Counted from the first letter of the stretch, positions 29,800 to 39,744 are shown. The stretch: 64,000 nucleotides of DNA from Saccharopolyspora gloriosae (GCF_022828475.1 NZ_CP059557.1:6371470-6435469), one strand, 5' to 3'. Translations and numbers: made by a program. Notes: generated from the letters alone by a model not told the origin.

Positions 29800-30234
29800 T
29801 CAGCCCTCGACGGTCAGGCCCATCGACCGGGCGGTGCCGGCGATGATCTTCGAGGCCTGGTCCAGGTCCTTGGCGTTGAGGTCGACCAGCTTGGTCTGCG
29901 CGATCTCGCGAATCTGGTCCGCGGTCACCTTGCCGACCTTGGACTTGTGCGGCTCACCGCTGCCCTTCTGCACACCCGCGGCCTTCAGCAGCAGCTTCGC
30001 CGCCGGCGGGGTCTTGAGGGCGAAGGTGAACGAGCGGTCCTCGAACACGGAGATCTCGACCGGCACCACGTCACCGCGCTGGGTTTCCGTGGCGGCGTTG
30101 TAGGCCTTGCAGAACTCCATGATGTTCACGCCGTGCTGACCCAGCGCCGGACCGACGGGCGGAGCCGGGTTGGCCTGGCCTGCCGAGATCTGCAGCTTGA
30201 TGATCGCTGCGAGCTTCTTCTTCTTGGGCGGCAT
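29800..30234 (-). CDS. rplK: 50S ribosomal protein L11
   Basis: The protein has 144 residues: an N-terminal domain with the proline-rich [20 protein letters not shown] signature that binds the GTPase centre and thiopeptide antibiotics, and a C-terminal 23S rRNA-binding domain. It starts 170 bp after the nusG stop, so it may have its own promoter as well as readthrough from nusG. Confidence 0.98.
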   Translation of the reverse strand: MPPKKKKLAAIIKLQISAGQANPAPPVGPALGQHGVNIMEFCKAYNAATETQRGDVVPVEISVFEDRSFTFALKTPPAAKLLLKAAGVQKGSGEPHKSKVGKVTADQIREIAQTKLVDLNAKDLDQASKIIAGTARSMGLTVEG

Positions 30235-30404
30235 CTCTAGCTTCCTGTGTCTTCGGTGTCCGTTCGCCCGACCCGATCACCGGGCCGGGCACGGGCGGGG
30301 ACCACGACGGTGGCTTCGCCCGTATCCACGGTAGGTCCTGCCCGGTCCTGCCGTGGCCGCCGGAATCCCCTGTGCACCGTCGCGAGACGGCTGCGGGGAG
30401 CCGG

Positions 30405-31328
30405 TCAGATCTTGGAAACCTGGTTGAACGACAGCTCGACCGGAGTCTCCCGGCCGAAGATCGACACCAGCACCTTGAGCTTCTGGTTGTCGGCGTTGAC
30501 CTCGCTGATCGTCGCGGGCAGCGTGGCGAACGGACCGTCCATGACGGTGATCGACTCGCCGACCTCGAAGTCCACCTCGACCGAGGACTTCGCGGCGGCC
30601 GCGGGCTGGGCGGCCTTCTTGCCCGGCTCCGGCTTCGCTTCCTTCTCCGCCTGCGGCGCGAGGAACTTCAGCACGTCGTTGATGCTCAGCGGCGAAGGCT
30701 GCGAGGTCGCACCGATGAACCCGGTGACACCCGGGGTGTTGCGGACCGCGCTCCACGAAGCGTCGTTGAGCTCCATGCGCACCAGGATGTAGCCGGGCAG
30801 CACCTTGCGCTGCACCAGCTTGCGCTGGCCGTTCTTGATCTCGGTGACCTCTTCGGTGGGCACCTCGACCTGGAAGATGAAGTCCTCGACGTCCAGCGTC
30901 TGGGCGCGGGTCTCCAGGTTCGTCTTGACCTTGTTCTCGTAACCGGCGTACGAGTGCACGACGTACCACTCGCCAGGCGCGCGGCGCAGCGCGGCGCGCA
31001 GCTCCTCGACCGGGTCCGCTTCCACCTCGTCGGCGTCGTCTTCGGCTTCCTCGGCCGCCGAGGCGTCATCCGCCGGAGCGTCGTCTGCCGAAGTGTCGTC
31101 GCCGGCCGGAGTCTCGGTGGACTCCGAGTCGGCGGCGGACTCGGCCGAAGCCGATGTCTCGTCGTCGACGCCGGTGGCGGACTCGGTCGAACCGGTGCCC
31201 TCGCCGGAGTCGGCGCCGCGAGCGGAGTCGACGTCGTCGGCCGCGGCCGACACCTCGTCCTCGGCCGGCGTACCGGTCCGGGCGGTCAACTCCTGGTCCT
31301 CGTGGGAGGTTCCGTCTCCTGAGGTCAC
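30405..31328 (-). CDS. nusG: Transcription termination/antitermination protein NusG (long acidic N terminus)
   Basis: The protein has 307 residues from GTG 31328. The first 105 residues are a disordered, strongly acidic Asp/Glu/Ala/Ser extension of the kind seen in actinomycete NusG. The NGN domain follows ([20 protein letters not shown]), then an Ala/Lys linker and the KOW domain ([20 protein letters not shown]). It couples RNA polymerase to Rho and ribosomes. It sits between secE and rplK in the conserved order. Longer upstream readings overlap secE and are rejected. Confidence 0.95.
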   Translation of the reverse strand: MTSGDGTSHEDQELTARTGTPAEDEVSAAADDVDSARGADSGEGTGSTESATGVDDETSASAESAADSESTETPAGDDTSADDAPADDASAAEEAEDDADEVEADPVEELRAALRRAPGEWYVVHSYAGYENKVKTNLETRAQTLDVEDFIFQVEVPTEEVTEIKNGQRKLVQRKVLPGYILVRMELNDASWSAVRNTPGVTGFIGATSQPSPLSINDVLKFLAPQAEKEAKPEPGKKAAQPAAAAKSSVEVDFEVGESITVMDGPFATLPATISEVNADNQKLKVLVSIFGRETPVELSFNQVSKI

Positions 31329-31410
31329 AGTGGGTCTCGCTTCCTCTCGTGCGTTATGCGCAGGGTCGATGGCGCGACAGCGGCCCGCTGTTCGCCGCGG
31401 GCCACGGCGC

Positions 31411-31809
31411 TCAGCCGAACAGCCAGAGCACGCCCTTGGCGAACAGCACGTCCACACCGGCCACGAACGCCACCAGAATGCTGACGAACACCAGCACCAC
31501 AAGCGTGTAGGTGATCAGTGCCCGGCGTGTCGGCCAAATGACCTTGCGCAGCTCGGCGACGACCTCGCGCAGGAAGCGCCATGCCTTGCGGAACGGCGAG
31601 ACCCGACCCTTCCGGCCGTCCCGTGCGGGAGTCGGCCGGCCTTTCGACTCAGTTGTGCGGGTGGAACCGTTGTCCGGCCCGTCCGCCCGTTCGCCGCCCT
31701 GTCGAGCGGAGGCACGGGAAGAGCGACGCTCGCGTCGTGCGGCGGCGCTGGAGGGCTGAGCGGCATCATCCTGCTGCTCGTCCGGCCCCTGCTCGCGGTC
31801 GTCGCTCAC
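31411..31809 (-). CDS. secE: Preprotein translocase subunit SecE
   Basis: The protein has 132 residues from GTG 31809, with GGAGG 8 nt upstream. A polar N-terminal extension of about 70 residues precedes the conserved amphipathic helix ([19 protein letters not shown]) and the single transmembrane helix ([20 protein letters not shown]). SecE clamps the two halves of SecY. The gene follows tRNA-Trp by 32 bp, a classic arrangement. Confidence 0.96.
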   Translation of the reverse strand: MSDDREQGPDEQQDDAAQPSSAAARRERRSSRASARQGGERADGPDNGSTRTTESKGRPTPARDGRKGRVSPFRKAWRFLREVVAELRKVIWPTRRALITYTLVVLVFVSILVAFVAGVDVLFAKGVLWLFG

Positions 31810-31841
31810 GCCTGCATCCTCCGCTCACCGTGTGCATCGAG

Positions 31842-31914
<73 letters not shown>

Positions 31915-32117
31915 TCACGGCCGTCGGCCGCGACTGAACACACGATACGCCAGCCCCGATTTCGGCCTGCACCGAGCTCGGGTGCGGGTGTACCGGCATC
32001 CCAAGACGGGAAGTGTACGGGATCGTTCAACACCCCCCGCACGCACGTCCCGTTTAACGGAGAACGCCGAGGCGGGGAGCGCGACCGCGGCCCTCCGACC
32101 TCTGCCAAGATGCTCCC

Positions 32118-33353
32118 ATGGCCGCATCACAAGATCAGTCAGGGCACACGTCGAAGCCACGGGTCTCCGCCCGCATCGGAGGGATCAGCGAGTCCGCGAC
32201 GCTCGCGGTCGACTCGAAGGCGAAGGCGCTCAAAGCAGCCGGGCGGCCGGTGATCGGTTTCGGCGCCGGCGAGCCCGACTTCCCCACCCCGCAGCCGATC
32301 GTCGACGCCGCCATCGCCGCGTGCTCCGATCCCCGCAACCATCGCTACAGCCCCGCCGCGGGCCTGCCGGAACTGCGGGAGGCGATCGCGGCGAAGACCC
32401 TGCGCGACTCCGGCGTGCAGGTCGACCCGAGCCGGGTCCTGGTCACCAACGGCGGGAAGCAGGCCGTCTACCAGGCGTTCGCCGCGCTGCTCGATCCCGG
32501 CGACGAGGTGCTGCTGCCCGCGCCGTACTGGACGACCTACCCGGAGGCGATCACCCTCGCCGAGGGCGTCCCGGTGGTGGTCCCCACCGACGATGAATCC
32601 GGATTCCTGGCGAGCGTCGAGCAGCTCGAGGCCGCGCGCACTCCGCGCACGAAGGTGCTGCTGTTCAACTCCCCGTCCAACCCGACCGGCGCGGTGTACC
32701 CGCCGGAGCAGGTGAAGGCGATCGGCGAGTGGGCGCTGCGCAACGGCATCTGGGTCATCACCGACGAGATCTACGAACACCTCGTGTACGGCGCCGCCGA
32801 ACACGTCTCGATCGTCGCGGCGGTGCCGGAGCTCGCCGACACCTGCGTGATCCTCAACGGGGTCGCGAAGACCTACGCGATGACGGGCTGGCGGGTCGGC
32901 TGGATGATCGCCCCCAGCGACGTGATCAAGGCAGCCACGAACCTCCAGTCGCACCTGTCGTCGAACGTGGCGAACGTGTCGCAGCGGGCCGCGCTGGAAG
33001 CCGTGAGCGGGCCGCTGGACGCGGTCGCGGAGATGCGTTCGGCGTTCGACCGGCGCCGCCGCACCATCGTGGAGCTGCTCTCCGCGATCCCCGGCGTCTC
33101 CTGCCCCGAGCCGGAGGGCGCGTTCTACGCGTACCCGTCCGTCAAGGGCCTGCTCGGCAAGGAGATCCGCGGCGTGCGGCCGTCGACGAGCGTGGAGCTC
33201 GCCGAGCTGGTGCTGGAGCAGGCGGAGGTCGCGGTGGTGCCGGGTGAGGCGTTCGGCACGCCCGGTTTCTTCCGGCTGTCCTACGCGCTCGGCGACGAGG
33301 ACCTGGTCGAAGGCGTCCGTCGCGTCGCCGATCTCCTCGGCGAAGCGAAGTAA
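32118..33353 (+). CDS. aspC: Pyridoxal phosphate-dependent aminotransferase (aspartate aminotransferase type)
   Basis: The protein has 411 residues, a class I fold-type I aminotransferase. The PLP lysine is Lys251 in [13 protein letters not shown]. Other features are the cofactor contact [12 protein letters not shown], the DEIYEHLVY motif and the carboxylate-binding arginine in FRLSYA near the C terminus. Subclass Ib aspartate aminotransferases share this layout, and aspartate/oxaloacetate is the likely substrate. It is divergent from tRNA-Trp. The ATG is the first in-frame start. Confidence 0.93.
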   Translation: MAASQDQSGHTSKPRVSARIGGISESATLAVDSKAKALKAAGRPVIGFGAGEPDFPTPQPIVDAAIAACSDPRNHRYSPAAGLPELREAIAAKTLRDSGVQVDPSRVLVTNGGKQAVYQAFAALLDPGDEVLLPAPYWTTYPEAITLAEGVPVVVPTDDESGFLASVEQLEAARTPRTKVLLFNSPSNPTGAVYPPEQVKAIGEWALRNGIWVITDEIYEHLVYGAAEHVSIVAAVPELADTCVILNGVAKTYAMTGWRVGWMIAPSDVIKAATNLQSHLSSNVANVSQRAALEAVSGPLDAVAEMRSAFDRRRRTIVELLSAIPGVSCPEPEGAFYAYPSVKGLLGKEIRGVRPSTSVELAELVLEQAEVAVVPGEAFGTPGFFRLSYALGDEDLVEGVRRVADLLGEAK

Positions 33354-33437
33354 CCGCATCCGACGGCGTACCGGGTCTTGCACCCACGTTTTGCCTGCCG
33401 CGAAGCGGATGAGCGGCGGCCCGGTACGCGGCGGGTG

Positions 33438-33525
33438 CTCAGCGGTCTTCTCACGAGGACGACGAGTTCGCCCGTGGCGACATTGCCGTCACATCGGCCT
33501 GCGGCGCGGTGAGAAGACCGCTGAG
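33438..33525. repeat. Long perfect inverted repeat between aspC and hadB
   Basis: Two perfect 17-bp arms (CTCAGCGGTCTTCTCAC at 33438-33454 and its complement at 33509-33525) are separated by 54 nt that can form smaller internal stems. It lies between convergent genes and could be a large terminator, a structured RNA or a scar of a small mobile element. Confidence 0.7.
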
Positions 33526-33545
33526 GCGCGGAGAACGACCGAGGA

Positions 33546-33971
33546 CTACGCGGGAAGACGGACGACGGCATTGGCGCCGCCCAGGACGCCCTGGGCGGCG
33601 CTACGGGCCGTGATGGTGACCTTGACGGTCCCATCGTCGTTGACCGCGGCGACCTTCCCCGTCAGCTCGACGAGGGCGCCGACGCCGTCGTCCGGGACGA
33701 CGACGGGCCGGGTGAACCGCACCCCGTAGTCCACGATCGCCCCGGGGTCTCCCGTCCACTCCGACACCAGCCGCCCGGCGAGCGCCATCGTGAACATCCC
33801 GTGCGCGATCACGTCCGGCAGTCCCACCTCGGTGGCGAACCGCTCGTTCCAGTGGATCTTGTTGAAGTCCCCGGAGGCGCCCGCGTACCGCACCAGGTCC
33901 TCGCGGGTCACCGGGACGTTCAGCGCGGGAAGCTCCTGGCCCTTCGCCACTTCCGACAACCGCACCGTCAT
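33546..33971 (-). CDS. hadB: MaoC-like hot-dog dehydratase, HadB type
   Basis: The protein has 141 residues from ATG 33971, overlapping the hadA stop (ATGA). It carries the hydratase-2 motif GDFNKIHWN with the catalytic Asp/His pair, followed by DVIAHGMFTMALAGRL. In mycobacteria HadB is the catalytic half of the (3R)-hydroxyacyl-ACP dehydratase heterodimer of FAS-II. If the host is Saccharopolyspora, which does not make mycolic acids, it more likely serves general fatty-acid or polyketide-type chemistry; that is inference. Confidence 0.9.
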   Translation of the reverse strand: MTVRLSEVAKGQELPALNVPVTREDLVRYAGASGDFNKIHWNERFATEVGLPDVIAHGMFTMALAGRLVSEWTGDPGAIVDYGVRFTRPVVVPDDGVGALVELTGKVAAVNDDGTVKVTITARSAAQGVLGGANAVVRLPA

Positions 33972-34432
33972 GCCTGTTCCCCCTGTTCTGCCGTGCCGCG
34001 CGCCACCAGCGTCGAGAGCGCGGTGCACACCGGTTCTCCGTCGACGGTGGTGATCTCGGCGCGCACCGTGAGGAAGTCGTTGCCCGCGCGGGCCGTGATG
34101 TCCTCCACGATCACCTGGGTCCGCAGCACGTCCCCGGCCCGGATCGGGCGGTGGTGGGTGAAGCGCTGGTTCCCGTGCACGACCTTGCTGTAGTCGAGGC
34201 CCAGCGCCGTATCGGCCACCACGGCGTGGTGCGCACCCATCGAGAGGATCACGGCGAACGTCGGCGGGGCGATCACATCCGGATGACCGGCGGATCTGGC
34301 GGCCTCGGCGTCCCGGTGCACCGGGGAGGAGTCCTTGATCGCGTCGGCGAATTCGCGGATCTTCTCGCGACCGACCTCGTACGGCTCCGTGGGCGGGTAT
34401 TCACGTCCGATGAATGACTGGTCTAGCGGCAC
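33968..34432 (-). CDS. hadA: FAS1-like hot-dog dehydratase, HadA type
   Basis: The protein has 154 residues from GTG 34432. It is a MaoC N-terminal-type hot-dog fold (IGREYPPTEPYEVGREKIREFA ... APPTFAVILSMG) without the catalytic Asp-His motif, as in the substrate-binding HadA/HadC subunits. It is translationally coupled to hadB. It lies downstream of rpmG but is separated from it by a T-tailed terminator at 34497-34530, which may set their relative levels; rpmG-hadABC linkage is typical of actinobacteria. Confidence 0.9.
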   Translation of the reverse strand: MPLDQSFIGREYPPTEPYEVGREKIREFADAIKDSSPVHRDAEAARSAGHPDVIAPPTFAVILSMGAHHAVVADTALGLDYSKVVHGNQRFTHHRPIRAGDVLRTQVIVEDITARAGNDFLTVRAEITTVDGEPVCTALSTLVARGTAEQGEQA

Positions 34433-34496
34433 CAGCGCAGGCTACCGATCAGGGCGCGATCGGCCGCCGCCAGACATGCCGAAACCCGCAGCGCAT

Positions 34497-34530
34497 GAAA
34501 AACCCGCCGCGGCGGTGCCGGGCGGGTTTT
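34497..34530 (-). terminator. Terminator between rpmG and hadA
   Basis: A 10-bp stem AAAACCCGCC/GGCGGGTTTT with a 12-nt loop; on the minus strand the stem ends in a run of T. It is symmetric, so it could act on both strands. Confidence 0.75.
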
Positions 34531-34553
34531 CGAGTCCAACTGGAGCGCTGTGA

Positions 34554-34718
34554 TCAGCGGGTCTCCTTGTGGGTGCGGTGCGTACCGCAGTTGGTGCAGA
34601 ACTTCTTCATCGCCAAGCGGTCCGGGTTGTTGCGCCGGTTCTTGTTGGTGATGTAGTTCCGGTTCTTGCACTCTTCGCAGGCCAAGGTGATCTTGGGGCG
34701 AACGTCGGTGGCTGCCAC
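34554..34718 (-). CDS. rpmG: 50S ribosomal protein L33
   Basis: A 54-residue protein starting at GTG 34718, preceded by AGGAAGGG. It reads [19 protein letters not shown] at the N terminus and has CEEC and CTNC pairs, so it is the zinc-binding (C+) L33 paralogue. It ends HRTHKETR. The gene lies between tRNA-Met and hadA, as in other actinobacteria. Confidence 0.97.
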   Translation of the reverse strand: MAATDVRPKITLACEECKNRNYITNKNRRNNPDRLAMKKFCTNCGTHRTHKETR

Positions 34719-34785
34719 AGAGGTGCCCTTCCTCTCTCGTACTGCGTCCTAGGAGGCTCGCTCGACGGACGTGGGCGAACCGAAG

Positions 34786-34861
34786 TGGTAGCGGTGGCCG
34801 GACTTGAACCGACGACACAGCGATTATGAGCCGCTTGCTCTACCGACTGAGCTACACCGCC
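34786..34861 (-). tRNA. tRNA-Met (CAT), elongator
   Basis: A 76-nt gene including an encoded CCA. The acceptor GGCGGTG pairs with CACCGCT, the anticodon loop is CTCATAA and the T-arm is GGTTCAAGTCC. The fully paired first acceptor base and the D-arm TAGCTCAGTCGG indicate the elongator rather than the initiator form. Confidence 0.96.
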
Positions 34862-34950
34862 GAGGAGAACCTTCCAGCGTCAGGCACCGAGGTTACCTCA
34901 TGCAAAACAGCCACGGCACCCAGATACCCGAGCACCGCGGCCGTTTTCCG

Positions 34951-35023
34951 AGCCCCAATACGGAATCGAACCGTAGACCTTCTCCTTACCATGGAGACGC
35001 TCTACCGACTGAGCTATTGGGGC
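34951..35023 (-). tRNA. tRNA-Thr (GGT)
   Basis: A 73-nt gene with acceptor GCCCCAA, anticodon loop ATGGTAA (anticodon GGT) and T-arm GGTTCGATTCC. CCA is not encoded. It is 89 bp upstream of tRNA-Met on the same strand, so the two tRNAs and rpmG are probably one transcript. Confidence 0.96.
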
Positions 35024-35156
35024 ATGTCCTTGCGGAGCGATTAGAACTTTACACACCCGCCACACCGGCTCCGCAGCGGGGGTACCCGTTCGAGGAAATC
35101 CCAGTTCAGAGGCGACCAGAAGGCGCTCAGAGCCGAGATCCGACCACTGTGGCCGA

Positions 35157-37787
35157 TCAATGCACGAGTGTGAGCACCGTCTCGGATTTGGGTCCGCGAG
35201 CCTTCACCGTGCGCGCCTGCAGCCACGCTTCGAAACGATCCTCCGGCAGCGGCCGGGAGATCAGGTAGCCCTGCGCGATGTCGCATCGCATGCCCACGAG
35301 CTGATCCCGGGCGGCGTCGTCCTCCACGCCCTCGGCGACCACCACGAGGTCCAGCGAGTGCCCGAGCTCGACGATGGTGCGCACCACGGCCATGTCGCTG
35401 AGATCCGTGCCCATGCCGAGCACGAAGCTCTTGTCGATCTTCACCTCGTCCACCGGCAGCGTCCGCAGGTACGCCAGCGAGGAGTAGCCGGTGCCGAAGT
35501 CGTCCACCGCCAGCACCACGCCCAGCGCGTGCAGGCGCCGCAGCACCGGCATGGACCGCTCCGGCTCCTCCATCACGGAGGACTCGGTGAGCTCGAAGGT
35601 GAGCAGTTCCGGCGGCACGTCGTGGCGCAGCAGCGCCTCGGCGACCCGGTCCGGGAAGGACTCGTCGTTGAGGTTGCGCACCGACAGGTTCACCGCGACC
35701 GACATCCGCAGGTCCCGGTCCATCCACTCCCGCACCTTGATCAGCGCGCGTTCCATCACGAAGGACGTGAGCGCGTCGACCAGGCCGGTGGCCTCCACGA
35801 CGGGCACGAACTCGTCCGGGTCGAGGCGCCCGTACTCCGGGTGCCACCAGCGCACCAGTGCCTCCGCGCCGATGACCTGCCTGCCCGGCAGCGCGACCTT
35901 CGGCTGGTAGTGCACCTCGACCTGCCCGGTGTCCAGCGCCTGGCGGAACTGGGTGACCAGCTGGAAGCGCCGCAGGAACACCTGGCCCATCGCCGGGGCG
36001 TAACCGCGCACCACGTCCTTCGCGTTGCGGGCGGCGCGCACGGCCACGTCGGCGTGCTGGAGCAGGGTGTCGATGTCGTTCTCGTTCTCGGCGTCGCTCG
36101 GTGCCGATGAGGAATAGCCCGCGACGCCGCCGGCCTCCACGACCAGCCGGTCCAGCGGGTAGGACTCGCCGATGACTTCGCAGAGCCGTTCACCGACCGC
36201 GTGCGCCTGCTCCTCGGTGTGGTCGCTGAGCAGCACCGCGAACGAGTTGGCCTCCAACCGCGCCAGCGGCACCTCGGGGCCGAGTTCGTCGAGCATGCGC
36301 TGCCCGGCGGCGACGACGATGCGGTCGCCCCAGGTGTAACCGAGGGCTTCGCTGACCGTGGTGAGCAGGTCCAAGTCCACCCGCAGCACCACCGCGGTCC
36401 GCCCGGCGCGCAGCTCCTCCGCGGCCATCTCGCGGAAGCCCGCGCGGTTGAGCAGCCCGGTGAGCAGATCGTGGTAGGCGTCGTGGCGCAGCCGCGCCAG
36501 CAGCCGCCGGTTGTCCATCGCGGTCGCGAGGTGGCTGGCGAGGGTGTGCAGCAGCCGCACGTCGGCGCGACCGAAACCGCGCCACCGGCTGACCCGGTCG
36601 TGCGCCTCCACGGCACCGAGCAGCTGGCTCGCCCCGCGCAGCGGCACCACCAGCGACTCGTAGGCCCCGCGCATCCGCAGCGCGCGGCGCACCTCGTCGG
36701 GCGCTTCGAGGGTGCGGAAGGAACGGACGTGGCTGCCGGGCAGTTGCAGCAGCGGGTCGTCGCGCAGGGCGTGTGGCCCGGCGATCCGAGCGGCCTCCGG
36801 GAGCGGTTCGCCCGCGACGAGCGTGCTCACCTCACCGCGCGGGTCGAGGCGCAGGCGCAGCACGACGCGGGTGGCGTTGAGCTGTTCGCGGATGCGTTCG
36901 GCGACGGGTTCCCATTCGCTGACGGAGGTGGTGTTCTCCTCCGGTTCGGAGGGGTTGCGCACGGCAGCCTGACCGGATCTGGCCACGCTGAGGCTCACGT
37001 CGCTGAGCGCTTCCAGGTCGCGTTGTTCCCGCAGCAGTCCGGAGTAGGCGCGGTAGAGGCCGACGACGGCGACGGCGACCAGGGCCACCAGCAACCAGCC
37101 CCAGCGGGTGCTCTTGGCGACCTCGTAGCCGATCAGCCCGACGGACGTGTTGAGCAGGCCCACGGCCAGCGTGCGCACGGAGAGCCGCCCGGCGGCGCTG
37201 ACGCGCATCGCGCCACCGAGCACGTGCAGTGCGGCCAGCGCGAAGGCACAGCTGATCAGCGGGGAGGTGAGGGTGCCGAGGACCGGACCGAACCACTCGG
37301 GGGCGAGCTGGGGCAGCGAACGCTGCACCGCCGTCGCGACCGCGAACGGGACGGCGATCTCCAGGCACATCACGCCGGCGTTGTAGACGACGTGGGTCGC
37401 GGCACGCCTGCCGACCTGGGCGCCGAGCCCGGCGAGCAGGTTCGCGGCGAGCACCACCTCGAACGGCGCCGTCAGCAGTCCCAGGATCAGGGGGATCTCG
37501 GTGAACGAGATGGTCCAGCCGACGCGTTTCACGTCGACGTCGATGGTGAGCTGCTCGGCGACGAGGAAGCCGATGGCCAGCAGCGGGCCGATGTAGAGCA
37601 GGTTCGAGTTGTAGCTGAAGTCCAGGAAGGAGGAGGTCAGCCCGGACACCAGCAGCCCCACGAGCAGCGTGCCCATGGAGAATGCGGTGAACACCCGCCT
37701 GCGCGCCGGATCCACCTCGGCCCGCACCGGCGGACGCGGGGTGTCCAGCGTCGCCTCCGGATCGAGGGTGTGGTGACTCTCGATCAT
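35157..37787 (-). CDS. Membrane GAF-GGDEF-EAL protein, predicted c-di-GMP phosphodiesterase
   Basis: The protein has 876 residues from ATG 37787, with GGAGGAGG upstream. The order is: N-terminal membrane sensor with about 7-8 helices (residues 30-260), a GAF-like region (about 300-440), a GGDEF domain (about 450-600) and an EAL domain (about 620-860). The GGDEF signature is degenerate (ARLEANSFAVLL), so no cyclase activity is expected. The EAL site is intact: EALVR, the Asn in NLSVRN, ELTES, DDFGTGYSS, KIDKSF and AEGVED. It should hydrolyse c-di-GMP, perhaps controlled by GTP at the dead GGDEF site. In Streptomyces such enzymes time development. Longer upstream in-frame sequence has no site and is not included. 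Confidence 0.9.
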   Translation of the reverse strand: MIESHHTLDPEATLDTPRPPVRAEVDPARRRVFTAFSMGTLLVGLLVSGLTSSFLDFSYNSNLLYIGPLLAIGFLVAEQLTIDVDVKRVGWTISFTEIPLILGLLTAPFEVVLAANLLAGLGAQVGRRAATHVVYNAGVMCLEIAVPFAVATAVQRSLPQLAPEWFGPVLGTLTSPLISCAFALAALHVLGGAMRVSAAGRLSVRTLAVGLLNTSVGLIGYEVAKSTRWGWLLVALVAVAVVGLYRAYSGLLREQRDLEALSDVSLSVARSGQAAVRNPSEPEENTTSVSEWEPVAERIREQLNATRVVLRLRLDPRGEVSTLVAGEPLPEAARIAGPHALRDDPLLQLPGSHVRSFRTLEAPDEVRRALRMRGAYESLVVPLRGASQLLGAVEAHDRVSRWRGFGRADVRLLHTLASHLATAMDNRRLLARLRHDAYHDLLTGLLNRAGFREMAAEELRAGRTAVVLRVDLDLLTTVSEALGYTWGDRIVVAAGQRMLDELGPEVPLARLEANSFAVLLSDHTEEQAHAVGERLCEVIGESYPLDRLVVEAGGVAGYSSSAPSDAENENDIDTLLQHADVAVRAARNAKDVVRGYAPAMGQVFLRRFQLVTQFRQALDTGQVEVHYQPKVALPGRQVIGAEALVRWWHPEYGRLDPDEFVPVVEATGLVDALTSFVMERALIKVREWMDRDLRMSVAVNLSVRNLNDESFPDRVAEALLRHDVPPELLTFELTESSVMEEPERSMPVLRRLHALGVVLAVDDFGTGYSSLAYLRTLPVDEVKIDKSFVLGMGTDLSDMAVVRTIVELGHSLDLVVVAEGVEDDAARDQLVGMRCDIAQGYLISRPLPEDRFEAWLQARTVKARGPKSETVLTLVH

Positions 37788-38127
37788 CCACCCTCCTCCT
37801 GTCCGGCGACACGAATGTCGCACCGGATTGCCGAGCCGATCGTGACTCACGACGGGCACGATTGGCCAGGGCCGAGTTCCCGGCCGAACAACGTCAAGAT
37901 CTTTCTTCGCGGCGTCGATTGTGCGATGGACAGTGTGGTCACCTGCACAGATACCGAACTGACCAGCGCCTTCGACGACGACCATCCTGGCGGGTCGAGT
38001 GGCGTGTTGTCGCCGGGAACCCACTTCGCGCGATGTGAAAAAGGCCGCAGCAACCAATCAGCGACCATGCGGAGAGTATCCATGAAACACGAGCAGTGAC
38101 AGCGGTTCCGTCAATTGGAGCAACGGT
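37788..38127. other. Intergenic region between the hydrolase and the EAL protein
   Basis: 340 bp with lower GC than its flanks. I see no gene, RNA or strong hairpin. It presumably holds the promoter of the EAL protein gene. Confidence 0.4.
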
Positions 38128-39171
38128 TCAGGTCAAACCTAGTTCGTCTACGTAATCACGCAGGGCACGGTCCAAATCGGCCAGCCCTGATTCCTCCGTT
38201 GGGAGGTGTCCGGCCCCGTGCAACGAGGCGAATCGGCCCGCCGAGCCGAGGCGGTCGAAGAACTCCCGGGACAGCCGCGGCGGCGTCCACCGGTCCTCCG
38301 CCGGGTGGGCCAACAGCACCGGTGGACCCGCGTAGTCCTCCGGTTCCACGGCCGGGGCCGCGAGCAGGAAGCTGCGCAGGAACCCCAGTGACATCCAGTT
38401 CCCGCCGCCCAGCGGATCCGCCCAGATCGCGTGGGCGAACTGGGCGTGGTTGGACATCGCGGCGATGTTCACCAGCCAGCGCACCGGCGCCCAAGCCGGT
38501 GGCAACGGCATCGGCACCGAGCCCGGCAGCAGTCCGAGCAGGCCGGCCCAGCGGCCCAGTTCCGGGGTGGTCGCCAGCGTTCTGCGGACGTTTTCCCGGC
38601 GCGGATCGGCCAGCCCGGTGGCCACAATTCCCGCGACCGAGCCGTCAGTACCTGCCCGTGCGGCGACGTCGTAGGCCAGCCGCCCAGCGGAACCCACCCC
38701 CATCAGGACGATGGGCCGCTCGTCCGATTGCCGCTCCGCCGCGACCAGGTCGATCACACAACGCAGCCAGGTCTCGTAGGTCACCTGCCGCAGGCCGCTC
38801 GCTGTGAGGCCGAAACCGGGCAGATCGGGGGCGAGGAACTCCAGATCGGCGAGCGCGGGCAGGCTGCCGTACGGCATGAGCATCCGGCCGTAGCCGCCGA
38901 TGCCGTGCAGCGCGATGAGCTTCGCCGGGGCGTGCGGTCGCTGGATCCGGTCCAGGTGCACCCGTCTGCCGCGCCAGGACCACCAGCTCTCCGCAGGCAG
39001 GCCGCTCCCCGCCGGCAACGCGGGCTCCCCGTCCGGAACTCGGTCAAGATCGGGTTCACCGTCGAAGCTGAGCCCGCTGGGGAAGTACTCCTGGTAGCGG
39101 AGCCAATGACGGTGCTCCGCGTAGCTGGGACCGACGACGCTGTCGGATCCTGGTTCGGAAACTGCTCGCAC
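38128..39171 (-). CDS. Alpha/beta-hydrolase
   Basis: About 347 residues. The core fold begins at LIALHGIGGYGRML. The nucleophile elbow is MGVGSAGR, the acid is probably Asp in AHPAEDRW, and the histidine is in LHGAGHLPTEE, so the triad looks complete. The substrate is not predictable. The GTG at 39171 is chosen because the upstream ATG at 39207 would overlap the divergent flavin/F420-type gene by 20 bp. No clear ribosome-binding site precedes it, so leaderless translation is possible. Confidence 0.8.
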   Translation of the reverse strand: MRAVSEPGSDSVVGPSYAEHRHWLRYQEYFPSGLSFDGEPDLDRVPDGEPALPAGSGLPAESWWSWRGRRVHLDRIQRPHAPAKLIALHGIGGYGRMLMPYGSLPALADLEFLAPDLPGFGLTASGLRQVTYETWLRCVIDLVAAERQSDERPIVLMGVGSAGRLAYDVAARAGTDGSVAGIVATGLADPRRENVRRTLATTPELGRWAGLLGLLPGSVPMPLPPAWAPVRWLVNIAAMSNHAQFAHAIWADPLGGGNWMSLGFLRSFLLAAPAVEPEDYAGPPVLLAHPAEDRWTPPRLSREFFDRLGSAGRFASLHGAGHLPTEESGLADLDRALRDYVDELGLT

Positions 39172-39187
39172 ACCTAGAAAATACGGA

Positions 39188-39631
39188 GTGGCCGAACCGA
39201 TGCGCATCAGCCATGAGCAGGCACACTACTGGTTCCGGACGGCTCGGGTCGCGCGGTTGGCGACGGCCGATACCGGGGCTCGTCCGCACCTCGTTCCGGT
39301 GACCTTCGCGGTCGACCGGGACCTGTTGGTGACCGCAGTCGACCACAAACCGAAGTCGACCACCGCGTTGCGCCGACTCCGCAACATCGAGCAGAACCCG
39401 CAGGTCACATTGCTGACGGATGACTACTCGGAGGATTGGGAGCAGCTGTGGTGGGCACGCGCAGACGGGGTCGCGGAGCTCGCGGAGGCCGCCGGCCGCC
39501 CGGAGTTGGTCGAGGCGCTCGCCGCGAAGTACGAGCAGTACCGACAGCACCCGCCGAGCTTGACGCTCATCGTCGTGCGGGTGGAACGGTGGAGCGGCTG
39601 GACCGCGTCCGGTGATCACTCTCACGAATAG
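39188..39631 (+). CDS. PPOX-class F420-dependent oxidoreductase (TIGR03668-like)
   Basis: The protein has 147 residues with a split-barrel flavin/F420-binding fold. The N-terminal strand RVARLATADTGARPHLVPVTF and the DHKPKST segment are typical of the small actinobacterial family TIGR03668, which binds coenzyme F420 and reduces or shields redox substrates. GTG 39188 or ATG 39200 are possible starts. It is divergent from the hydrolase with only a 16-bp gap. Confidence 0.85.
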   Translation: MAEPMRISHEQAHYWFRTARVARLATADTGARPHLVPVTFAVDRDLLVTAVDHKPKSTTALRRLRNIEQNPQVTLLTDDYSEDWEQLWWARADGVAELAEAAGRPELVEALAAKYEQYRQHPPSLTLIVVRVERWSGWTASGDHSHE

Positions 39632-39744
39632 CGCGGCCCAGCTCCACGCGATCGGCCGACGCACTCCACCCGTTCGCGATACCCGGTACCCCCGTCCGCC
39701 ACCGCGGCCAAGACGACACCGTCGGCGTGAGGCGAAGAACGACC

